64,000 nucleotides of DNA from the NCBI RefSeq assembly GCF_004310665.1, contig NZ_SIXF01000003.1, positions 1,087-65,086 of the forward strand, given 5' to 3'. Positions 55,146-63,072 of this stretch are shown piece by piece. The position numbers were made by a program, and so were the translations under genes. How positions within the stretch are numbered: position 1 is the stretch's first letter; every line of letters begins with the position of its first letter. Source of the DNA: Pedobacter kyonggii (GTDB lineage Bacteria; Bacteroidota; Bacteroidia; Sphingobacteriales; Sphingobacteriaceae). Below the pieces are notes generated by a model that saw nothing but the letters and a program-made list of their open reading frames with translations, did not search any database and was not told the origin of the DNA.

Positions 55146-55823
55146 ATGAAAATCTATAACAATCTCTCGAAATCACTGATTTTGCTCACCCTCTTATGTA
55201 ATATAGGTCTATCATCCTGTAAAAAGGAAAATCCAGATGAAGTTGTAAAAGGCCAGGCGAAGGTAAAAATGGTCAATGCATCGCAGGCCGATATACATCA
55301 GGATGTTTATTTGGATAATGAAAAACTAACCACTGTTGCTTTGGCCTTTGGCGAAACCAGCGACTATGTAAAAATACCTTCTGGTAATAGAAACGTTTCT
55401 TATGCTGGCACAAATAATACAACTACTGATACCTCTTTAAACTTTACGCCGTCTATTACTTACACTACTTTTTTGGTTACCAATAAAAAAGGAGAGATGG
55501 AAATAGTGAGTTATGAAGATAATTTAAGTAATACCGAGTCAGATAAAGCTAAAATTAAATTGATTAATCTTACTCCTAATTTTGCCACTGGCATAAACGT
55601 TATGGTACAGGGCGGTACCCAGTTTGTTAATGGACTGGCTTTTAAAGAAGCATCTAACTATTTTGCAGTAGATACAGGATTCAATTTAAGATATTCGGTA
55701 GTAGGCTCTGGTAGCGTTAAAACTATTGATAAAACGAGTTTAAAAGGAGGTAAAATTTATACGATTTGGTTTAGTGGTAGTACTGCTGCAACATTAGAAG
55801 CGCATATCATTACCGATAATTAA
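55146..55823 (+). CDS. DUF4397-domain lipoprotein 1
   Basis: A 225-residue protein from the ATG at 55146. The signal LILLTLLCNIGLSSCKK ends in a lipobox Cys. The mature part has AKVKMVNASQADIHQDVYLDNEKL and AKIKLINLTPNFATGINVMV, the repeated KV-x-x-VNAS-like start of DUF4397 units. It probably sits on the outer membrane. Function unknown. The following gene is a paralogue. Confidence 0.75.
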   Translation: MKIYNNLSKSLILLTLLCNIGLSSCKKENPDEVVKGQAKVKMVNASQADIHQDVYLDNEKLTTVALAFGETSDYVKIPSGNRNVSYAGTNNTTTDTSLNFTPSITYTTFLVTNKKGEMEIVSYEDNLSNTESDKAKIKLINLTPNFATGINVMVQGGTQFVNGLAFKEASNYFAVDTGFNLRYSVVGSGSVKTIDKTSLKGGKIYTIWFSGSTAATLEAHIITDN

Positions 55824-55882
55824 TTTCAAAGTTTAATATGCTTTCTGCTATCTTTACGTTTTATTAGCATTAGCGATTAATT

Positions 55883-56584
55883 ATGAAAAACAAAGTATTG
55901 TTTCCTAAAATATTTCTTCTTCTTATACTTGCGGTTTTAATCAGCTCATGCATCAAAAATGACAATTTAATTGAAGGTGATGCTAAAGTGCGGTTTTTTC
56001 AAGCCGCTTCAACTGATACAACCCAAACTTTCTATTTAAATGGGATACAAATAGGAACACCAGTTGCTCACGGTACAAATACAAGTTATGTAGTCGTTGC
56101 TGGCGATTCTGCTTATAATATAGCCTCGCGAAATATAAATACTGGTGTTGATGTAGCTTCATTAGGAGAGCAAACATTTAAAATCGGGCAGAATTATTCT
56201 GTTTTTTATTATAAAGAAAAAACTGGCGATCCTGCAAAGTTGAAAGTTTACACTGATGATGTAAGACCAGATCTTGATTCAGCCAAACTAACTTTTTTAA
56301 ACCTTGGTTACACATTAGGTTCGAGTGTTATAATTACAGATAGTACTAATACAACAAATCCTGTAGAATCTACAATTGAGTATGGAGCGATTAAAACTTT
56401 AAAGGTTAAAGTTAATAAAAATATGAAATTTGCCTTTAAATTAACTAGCCCTACTGCAACAAACCCACCGCCTGTGGTATCACGCTTAGATTCTCTTAAT
56501 ATTAATAATGGTAGAGTTTACCTTATATTACTTGATGGTGATAAAAAGGGAGAGCTTAAAAATCGAATCATTTCTGCTAACTAA
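55883..56584 (+). CDS. DUF4397-domain lipoprotein 2
   Basis: A 233-residue protein with a lipoprotein signal (LLLILAVLISSCIK). AKVRFFQAASTDTTQTFYLNGIQIG and AKLTFLNLGYTLGSSVII are the two DUF4397-like units. It is a diverged paralogue of the gene before it, 59 bases away on the same strand. Confidence 0.7.
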   Translation: MKNKVLFPKIFLLLILAVLISSCIKNDNLIEGDAKVRFFQAASTDTTQTFYLNGIQIGTPVAHGTNTSYVVVAGDSAYNIASRNINTGVDVASLGEQTFKIGQNYSVFYYKEKTGDPAKLKVYTDDVRPDLDSAKLTFLNLGYTLGSSVIITDSTNTTNPVESTIEYGAIKTLKVKVNKNMKFAFKLTSPTATNPPPVVSRLDSLNINNGRVYLILLDGDKKGELKNRIISAN

Positions 56585-56625
56585 TTTTATTGCATTTTAC
56601 TAGCATTTAATCCCTTTGATATTCA

Positions 56626-56633
56626 TACTTTTG
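56626..56633 (+). promoter_or_regulatory. Probable DedA-gene promoter, -7 element
   Basis: TACTTTTG fits TAnnTTTG, 15 bases before the ATG at 56649. Confidence 0.45.
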
Positions 56634-56648
56634 CCCAAAATTAGATAA

Positions 56649-57335
56649 ATGGAACTACTACAGCAGCTCATAGATTTTATTCTTCATATAGATGTACATT
56701 TAGCTGAAATTGTTAACGAATACCGTACCTGGACTTACCTCATTTTATTCCTGATCATTTTTGCCGAAACCGGTTTTGTGGTAACACCGTTCCTGCCTGG
56801 CGATTCATTGCTTTTTGCAATGGGCGCTTTAATTGCTGGCGAACATGAAACTGGTTTAAATATCTGGATCATGCTCATTATTTTAACAGTAGCTGCAATT
56901 TTGGGAAATACAGTTAACTATAAACTCGGGAGTGTTTTAGGTGCAGGTGTATTTAAAGAAAAAAATAAGATTTTGAAGCTTAAATATTATCATCAATCTC
57001 ACGAGTTTTTTGAGAAACATGGTGGTAAGGCCATTATGTTAAGCAGGTTTCTTCCAATTTTCAGAACCATTGCTCCATTTGTAGCTGGAATAGCCAAAAT
57101 GCCTTTCGGTCGTTTTACCTATTATAACATTATTGGTGGAGTAGCCTGGATATTTGCATTATTGTTAGGCGGTTATCTATTAGGTCAAATCCCTGTAATT
57201 AAAAACAACTTCGAACTGGTAATTATTTTTATTGCTGTGGTAACTTTTGTTCCCGCCATCTGGGCAGCCATTAGGAGCCGTTTTCAGCCTAAAAAGATTG
57301 AGGCAATTATTGAAGGAGAAGATACAAAGGCATAA
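56649..57335 (+). CDS. DedA-family membrane protein
   Basis: A 228-residue protein with four to six hydrophobic segments. FAETGFVVTPFLPGDSLLFAMGAL is the DedA start (F/G-x-P-x-x-P-G-D/E), and GGKAIMLSRFLPIFRTIAPFVAGIAKMPFGRFTYYNIIGGVAW holds the conserved RF-P-R-x-x-x-P-x-x-AG motif. DedA proteins are linked to lipid flipping (undecaprenyl phosphate) and membrane homeostasis. Its stop directly abuts that of the convergent gene. Confidence 0.92.
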   Translation: MELLQQLIDFILHIDVHLAEIVNEYRTWTYLILFLIIFAETGFVVTPFLPGDSLLFAMGALIAGEHETGLNIWIMLIILTVAAILGNTVNYKLGSVLGAGVFKEKNKILKLKYYHQSHEFFEKHGGKAIMLSRFLPIFRTIAPFVAGIAKMPFGRFTYYNIIGGVAWIFALLLGGYLLGQIPVIKNNFELVIIFIAVVTFVPAIWAAIRSRFQPKKIEAIIEGEDTKA

Positions 57336-58292
57336 TTATAGTTCCCTACCAATTAGGGAACCATTTTGATAATTCTTTTCTACCTTATCACTTTCTATTT
57401 TCTCATCAGGTAATAACGCTGTTTTAATCAGGTTTTTAAGCACTGGCTGACCTGCATCAACCCAGGCAGAATACCAGAATGATCCCGTTTTTAATATGGC
57501 AGCACGCATTTGCTTTTCTACCATGTTATTCATTTTAGTATGATAGGCTTTTGAATAGGCCATGGAGTATTGTTTGAGGATGGTATTATTCCTTTCGGAA
57601 AAGCTATACTTTTTGTCGGAAGGGAATGAAGCGCTCAGTTCAGCTTCGAAAGTTAATACAGTATCAACCAAACTGTGCGTGTGTTTAAGAATTTTCCAAA
57701 TTTCTTGCAATGGGTTTTCAATATAATCTGCTTTGCCAACAACAAAATTATAATTGGTCGAAAACAGTTCGGGTAAACGGCTTTCCCAAAAAGCATGGAT
57801 ACCAACCTGATTGGTGAGTTGCCCATTATGGTTGGCGGTAGTATGTAAAGGAACATGTGCATCACCAATGTAATGGCCCAGGTCTGCAGAATATTTCAAA
57901 ATCTTTACCGAATCATGCATTTTAAAGGCTTTAACTAAACCATAATAGCTACGCTGTATTTGCCAGGGGATAATACCATCGGTGTTCAATTTTTTTTGGC
58001 CATATTTAGCTAGGGCGTCATCCCATTTTTCGGGAATACTATCGATATTTTTCTCATAGTTCTCTACATCGAGGTAATGCCGTGGTGCTTCGAGTGTATC
58101 AGCATACCTGCGTTTATCTGGGTCAACAGCATGTTCGGTAATGTATTTGATATTCTTTTTGTAGAAACCGATCATGTCAGAAGGCAAAGTGAAAACAGCA
58201 AGGTTGTTTATCCTTTGATGTGCAAAGAAGCCCCAAGAGGTACAAAGAAATATAGGGATGATTAACGCGGTTAAAATCGTTAATCTTTTCAT
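57336..58292 (-). CDS. Zinc-dependent phospholipase C / S1-P1 nuclease-superfamily protein
   Basis: A 318-residue exported protein. The signal peptide ends near CTS, which would make the mature N-terminus WGFFAHQRIN; an N-terminal Trp and nearby His bind zinc in this superfamily. The other zinc ligands are in SADLGHYIGDAHVPLHTTANH and GIHAFWE. Whether it is a lipase or a nuclease cannot be told from sequence alone. Convergent with the DedA gene, with no gap. Confidence 0.75.
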   Translation of the reverse strand: MKRLTILTALIIPIFLCTSWGFFAHQRINNLAVFTLPSDMIGFYKKNIKYITEHAVDPDKRRYADTLEAPRHYLDVENYEKNIDSIPEKWDDALAKYGQKKLNTDGIIPWQIQRSYYGLVKAFKMHDSVKILKYSADLGHYIGDAHVPLHTTANHNGQLTNQVGIHAFWESRLPELFSTNYNFVVGKADYIENPLQEIWKILKHTHSLVDTVLTFEAELSASFPSDKKYSFSERNNTILKQYSMAYSKAYHTKMNNMVEKQMRAAILKTGSFWYSAWVDAGQPVLKNLIKTALLPDEKIESDKVEKNYQNGSLIGREL

Positions 58293-58331
58293 ATCCTAAG
58301 ATAAAAAAAATATTTATTATTTGTCCTGATT

Positions 58332-59453
58332 TTATCTTAAGTTAATTTCATCCCGATAGATATTGAAAATTTCTGATCCGATGTTATTTAACTTTTCACT
58401 GAAGGGCTCAAATCCATGATCTGTAATATAATTTCTTTCCTTTTCAGTAATGGGCACCATCCATAATATATTCACCTGACTATCACGGTAATTTTCAAGC
58501 CATATATCGGGTAAGTGATTCAAATGCTTCACCAGTACTACCGATGTCATTTTTGTGCGTTCAAGAATATTAAAAGTAACGGTGTGGCCGTTCCCAAGCC
58601 AGGAAATTCTCTTCCACGGAATGCCTGCTTGCCCACTGATCCAACTCCCAATAAGGTTAAGTTCTGCCTGAGACAAACCTGTATTTAAGAGCAAGCCCAA
58701 TTCTATTCTATTTACCTCATTAGGGTCTTCGCTATACATTTCAGCCACTGGCATGGGTAGTAACGATAGTCCGACAGTCACAAATACATCCTTAATCTCT
58801 CCTTTCTTCAAAAATAAGCCTCTTGGCGGCCATTCGTTTCCATCTATTGCAAAATATTGATCACTTTTACCTAAATTATCTTCATATTGCTGGAGCAACT
58901 GAGGTTGAATTATCTGAAAAGGATTAACTTCCAGATCCCATAATTGCCAATATTCTTTTGCTTTTCTAACCCTTTCTAACAAAATATTAGAAGATTTAAG
59001 TTCCCAGCAATATTCTCCTTCGGCTACGCAGTCTCTGGCATAACCTGAGAAACCATTCATGCCAGCCCAGGATGGGATGATGGCAATAACCTCTCCCTTT
59101 TCCATTAAAGTAGCACCATCACCTTCCTCAAACCAGACAATTTCTAAATCATCTGCTTGCAGAGGTGTTTGTCCTTCAGGGAACCTGCAGTATGCTTTGA
59201 TTAACATTGGCGGGATCCCTTCTTCCATCTGTTTTAAATCTGCATTTATCGGGGCTTCATCCAGATTTCTGATCCAGCAGGCTTTAACCCCGAAATCGGA
59301 ATCTTCATCACCCCACAAATAAAAATAAGCAACTTGATTATCCTGCTCCACAATAGCGGTAATCGGACAAGCTGGACTTCTCAATTCCATGAGTACTTCT
59401 GGTTTTTCCCTTTTAGGAGCGTCTGAACCAAATAACTTTTTTAATAAACTCAT
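58332..59453 (-). CDS. Suppressor-of-fused (SUFU)-like domain protein
   Basis: A 373-residue soluble protein. The first half has DDLEIVWFEEGDGATLMEKGEVIAIIPSWAGMNGFSGYARDC. The second half has FVTVGLSLLPMPVAEM and RIELGLLLNTGLSQ, then HTVTFNILERTKMTSVVLVKHL, a layout I associate with bacterial SUFU-fold proteins. In some genomes these serve as immunity proteins of polymorphic toxins; no toxin is seen here. The gene has no operon partner. Confidence 0.6.
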   Translation of the reverse strand: MSLLKKLFGSDAPKREKPEVLMELRSPACPITAIVEQDNQVAYFYLWGDEDSDFGVKACWIRNLDEAPINADLKQMEEGIPPMLIKAYCRFPEGQTPLQADDLEIVWFEEGDGATLMEKGEVIAIIPSWAGMNGFSGYARDCVAEGEYCWELKSSNILLERVRKAKEYWQLWDLEVNPFQIIQPQLLQQYEDNLGKSDQYFAIDGNEWPPRGLFLKKGEIKDVFVTVGLSLLPMPVAEMYSEDPNEVNRIELGLLLNTGLSQAELNLIGSWISGQAGIPWKRISWLGNGHTVTFNILERTKMTSVVLVKHLNHLPDIWLENYRDSQVNILWMVPITEKERNYITDHGFEPFSEKLNNIGSEIFNIYRDEINLR

Positions 59454-59596
59454 CTGATCATCTTAATTTTAAGAGTTAAAAAAACAATTTATAGATATGT
59501 TAATCCAATCAGTTTAGACTTAAAGCTAAACCTTAAGCAATGCATAACTTTTCTATTTCAAGTTTTATGCCAATGCTAAAGATCATCTGGTCTCAT

Positions 59597-60628
59597 TTAT
59601 TTCTGCAGGGCTTTTCTAACGGCGGGCGCAATCTGATCTCCGAAGAGTTCTATCGATTTCATCATTGCGGCGTGAGATGGACCTCCTACATCCATGTGTG
59701 CAGAGAAACGTGTTAAGCCAAAGGTTTCTTCCATAGCCAAAATTTTGTCTACCGATTCGTTTACATCGCCAATAATTAAAGCGCCGCTACTGCTTCGGCC
59801 AGCGTCGAACTGATCGCGTTGATAAGGTGCCCAACCACGTGATTTACCGATCCTGTTCATTTGAGCAGAATAAAGTGGGTAATAGTAATCTGCAACTTCA
59901 CCACTGTTTTCGCCAAATAAAGCGTGCATATGCACACCTACTTCAAATTTACTCATGTCGTGCCCATAAGCTTCGTAAACTCTTTTGTAGTAATCGAAAA
60001 GCGGCTTAAACTGTATCGGCTGACCACCAATGATGGCAAACATTACAGGTAAACCTAATCTGCCGGCACGTTCTACTGATTCTGGTGTTCCACCAACCGC
60101 CACCCATATTTTTAAATTGTCGTTTACAGCTCTTGGTAATATTTCCTGGTTATTCAGTTCTGGTCTGAATTTACCCTTCCAGCTGATTTTGGGCTCCTTG
60201 TTTATTTTAAGGAGCAATGCTAACTTCTCTTCATAAAGTTCGTCGTAATCTTGTAGGTTATAACCAAACAGCGGAAACGATTCGATAAAACTTCCACGGC
60301 CAGCCATTAATTCGGCCCTGCCATTCGAAATTAAATCTATTGTGGCAAAATTTTGATATAGTTTAACCGGATCGGATGAACTTAAAACTGAAACTGCACT
60401 GCTTAATTTAATGTTTTTGGTTACTGTAGCTGCCGCGGCCAATATGATTTCGGGGCTCGATACGGCGTAATCAGGGCGATGGTGTTCGCCAATGCCATAG
60501 AAATCTAAACCAACTTCGTCCATTAGTTTTATTTCTGCTATAATTTCCTGAAGTCTTTGTTGAGCGGGTTGAATTTTTCCTTTTGCATTAATCTGCAAAT
60601 CGCCAAACATACCAATACCTAATTCCAT
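59597..60628 (-). CDS. LLM-class flavin-dependent oxidoreductase (luciferase-like)
   Basis: A 343-residue protein of the bacterial luciferase fold. MDEVGLDFYGIGEHHRPDYAVSSPEIILAAAATVTKNIKLSSAVSVLSSSDPVKLYQNFATIDLISNGRAELMAGRGSF is typical of the family start, with an active-site EHH. WVAVGGTPESVERAGRLGLPVMFA follows. The flavin and substrate are not known. Single gene. Confidence 0.88.
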   Translation of the reverse strand: MELGIGMFGDLQINAKGKIQPAQQRLQEIIAEIKLMDEVGLDFYGIGEHHRPDYAVSSPEIILAAAATVTKNIKLSSAVSVLSSSDPVKLYQNFATIDLISNGRAELMAGRGSFIESFPLFGYNLQDYDELYEEKLALLLKINKEPKISWKGKFRPELNNQEILPRAVNDNLKIWVAVGGTPESVERAGRLGLPVMFAIIGGQPIQFKPLFDYYKRVYEAYGHDMSKFEVGVHMHALFGENSGEVADYYYPLYSAQMNRIGKSRGWAPYQRDQFDAGRSSSGALIIGDVNESVDKILAMEETFGLTRFSAHMDVGGPSHAAMMKSIELFGDQIAPAVRKALQK

Positions 60629-61041
60629 AATGTTAAAATAATTTTAACAAAGTTAATGGATACACAGGGAGTAGTTTTTGATGTATGGTAAGAAAAGAAG
60701 GATATTAAACATTTAGTTATGCATCCTGCAACCTGAGTTTTTTTATGCTGGCCTGAGTTTGCTAAACCCGATTATAGCGAGCATCCCGATCTTTTCATCG
60801 GGATAAAGCGGTAAGCGGGGCTTTCGGAGCCGATAAGTATTGGCATTGCTTTCCAAAAAAATCGGAATGAAGATCGTAAGCAAATTTGAACCATATAAGG
60901 AACATAAGATCATATCAGTTTATACCTGGAAAGATTCTGAAACAATTTCATAATGAGTTGTTTATAGAATCAAGTTCAGGATGAGGCAGCTGAGTTAAAT
61001 CGGCAACTGCTAACTAAAAACTGCCAATTGCCCACTGAAAG
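60629..61041. other. Intergenic region with dispersed repeats
   Basis: Holds one AAACCCGAT-type repeat (60759-60864). No gene or tRNA is visible in the rest. Confidence 0.55.
60759..60864 (+). repeat. Dispersed AAACCCGAT-type repeat, copy
   Basis: GCTAAACCCGATTATAGCGA, then a hairpin CATCCCGAT...ATCGGGAT, AAAGCGGTAAGCGGGGCTTT, GCATTGCTTTCCAAAAAAAT. One of the best-preserved copies; its internal hairpin arms are CCCGAT and ATCGGG. Confidence 0.7.
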
Positions 61042-62898
61042 CTACTCGATCTTCTTACCTTTCATTGCCGTAGAAATCGCTGCATCCATTACACGCTCGG
61101 CAAAAGGACGGGTAAATTCATTCAGCTCGTCTGCTTTCTTTAAAATAGTATCTTTTTCTTGAGTAGCTAAAGCCGTTTTAAGTGCTTCGATGTGTACTTT
61201 GGTATCTGAAATTTCTGCTTCGGTTAAATGCTCGGCATGTTTTTCGATAAAACGCTCGGCAGTATAAAGCAATTGTTCGCCTTCGCTTCTTGCTTCAATA
61301 AGCATACGTTGTTCAACATCACTTTTAGCATGTTCTATGCTATCAAGCAGCATTTTCTCTACTGTATCATCACTTAAGCCATAACTTGGTGTAATTTCTA
61401 TCTCTTGTTTAACGCCAGAACGTAACTCTATCGCCTGAACGGTTAAAATTCCATCGGCATTCAGTAAAAAATTGATATCTACTTTTGGCAAACCCGCAGG
61501 CATCGCAGGAATTCCCTTTAAGTCGAACTCAGCCAATTTTCTGTTTTCTTTCACTAAATCGCGCTCGCCCTGATAAACAGAGATTTTCATATTTACCTGT
61601 CCATCTATAGAAGTGGTGTATTGGCGGCCGGCTTTAGTAGGTACTTTGCTGTTGCGCGTAATAATTACATCCATTAAACCGCCCATGGTTTCGATGCCCA
61701 AAGAAAGTGGCGTTACATCTAACAACAAGATGTCAGAACGGTTTCCTGCCAAAACATCGGCCTGAATGGCTGCACCAAGTGCAACTACTTCATCAGGATT
61801 GATATTATCCTGCGGTTTTTTACCAAAGAAATTTTCTACAGCCTGTTTTACATATGGTGTACGGGTAGAACCTCCTACTAAAATTACTTCATCAATATCG
61901 CTGGCAGATAGATCTGCATCCTTTAATGCATTTTTACAAGCGGTGATGGTTTCTTCAACCTTTTCTGAAATTAACTGCTCAAAAGTTTGTTTATCAAGCG
62001 TACACCAGATCTCACCAATCTGTTCGTTATATAGATTTTGGGTAGAGAGCGCTTTTTTAGCAGCCTCAGCCTGTAGGCGTAAGGTCTGCATTAGAATATT
62101 ATCCTGAGCAACTACCGCTACATCAAGGTTGTTTTTCTCCAGCCAATAGTTTAAAATGGCACGATCGAAATCATCACCACCTAAATAAGTATTTCCGTTT
62201 GTGGCCAAAACCTCGAAAATTCCATTCTGGATCTGTAGAATAGAAACATCAAATGTTCCTCCTCCCAAGTCGTAAACCGCAATGGTTTTTTGTTGCGATG
62301 GATCTAAGCCAATTCCGTAAGCCAAACTTGCTGCGGTAGGTTCATTTACAATACGCATCACATCTAAACCGGCCAGTTTTCCGGCATCTCGGGTAGCCTG
62401 TCGCTGACTATCGTTAAAATATGCCGGAACAGTGATTACTGCTCTGTTAACCGGAGTTTTTAACGCGTGCTCTGCTCTTGCTTTAAGCTCTTTCAAAATT
62501 TCCCCCGATAATTCGATCGGCGTGTAGAAACGGTCGCCAGCATGGATTTTCACCAAAGCATCGCTATCATCGTCTATAATTTTGTAAGAAAAAATAGCTG
62601 CGTGTTCAGCTACATCTTTGTAAGACCGGCCAAGTAGTCTTTTAACTGAAAAAATGGTGTTTGAAGGATCAGTGGTTAAATATTCTTTAGCCTCGTTACC
62701 TACAACGGCTTCATTCTGGCCATTAAAGTATACCACCGATGGTACCAATATTCCTTTACCTGCATCGTTAATTACCTGCGGATTCTTATCTGGATTGATA
62801 AACGCCACCAAACTATTGGTTGTACCTAAATCTATTCCTACTATAATTTCTTCCTTTTGAAACGAACCTGTAGCAAGGTTAATTGATATTTTTGCCAT
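61042..62898 (-). CDS. hscA: Hsp70-family chaperone HscA-like
   Basis: A 618-residue Hsp70. The N-terminus (SINLATGSFQKEEIIVGIDLGTTNSLVAF) is extended as in HscA rather than DnaK. The ATPase motifs are TVPAYFNDSQRQATRDAG, AVYDLGGGTFDVSIL and EVILVGGSTRTPYVK. The substrate-binding part has LLDVTPLSLGIETMGG. The C-terminus is basic (MKGKKIE) and lacks the acidic tail of DnaK. HscA assists iron-sulphur cluster transfer with HscB and IscU, none of which is here. A DnaK paralogue is the alternative. Confidence 0.78.
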   Translation of the reverse strand: MAKISINLATGSFQKEEIIVGIDLGTTNSLVAFINPDKNPQVINDAGKGILVPSVVYFNGQNEAVVGNEAKEYLTTDPSNTIFSVKRLLGRSYKDVAEHAAIFSYKIIDDDSDALVKIHAGDRFYTPIELSGEILKELKARAEHALKTPVNRAVITVPAYFNDSQRQATRDAGKLAGLDVMRIVNEPTAASLAYGIGLDPSQQKTIAVYDLGGGTFDVSILQIQNGIFEVLATNGNTYLGGDDFDRAILNYWLEKNNLDVAVVAQDNILMQTLRLQAEAAKKALSTQNLYNEQIGEIWCTLDKQTFEQLISEKVEETITACKNALKDADLSASDIDEVILVGGSTRTPYVKQAVENFFGKKPQDNINPDEVVALGAAIQADVLAGNRSDILLLDVTPLSLGIETMGGLMDVIITRNSKVPTKAGRQYTTSIDGQVNMKISVYQGERDLVKENRKLAEFDLKGIPAMPAGLPKVDINFLLNADGILTVQAIELRSGVKQEIEITPSYGLSDDTVEKMLLDSIEHAKSDVEQRMLIEARSEGEQLLYTAERFIEKHAEHLTEAEISDTKVHIEALKTALATQEKDTILKKADELNEFTRPFAERVMDAAISTAMKGKKIE

Positions 62899-62903
62899 GG
62901 CTG

Positions 62904-62911
62904 CAAATTTA
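62904..62911 (-). promoter_or_regulatory. Probable hscA promoter, -7 element
   Basis: On the minus strand TAAATTTG fits TAnnTTTG and ends 5 bases before the ATG, so the message would be leaderless or nearly so. Confidence 0.45.
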
Positions 62912-62956
62912 CAATAATGTTGTGCTAAAATTGTTGTTAAGTTGTAAGTTTTAGAT

Positions 62957-63072
62957 GAAAAAAGTCCGAGGTCGGAGGTCTGAAAGCCGGGAGTTTTATT
63001 GATATTACTATATCTTCGGACCTCGGACTCCCGACCTCGGACTCCCGACTTCGGACTAAAGACTCTGGACTA
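62957..63072. repeat. GTCCGAGGTC-type inverted repeat, long copy
   Basis: AAGTCCGAGGTCGGAGGTCT at the left; at the right TTCGGACCTCGGACTCCCGA, then CCTCGGACTCCCGACTTCGG as a partial duplication. Relative of the copy at 24240-24370. Confidence 0.7.
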
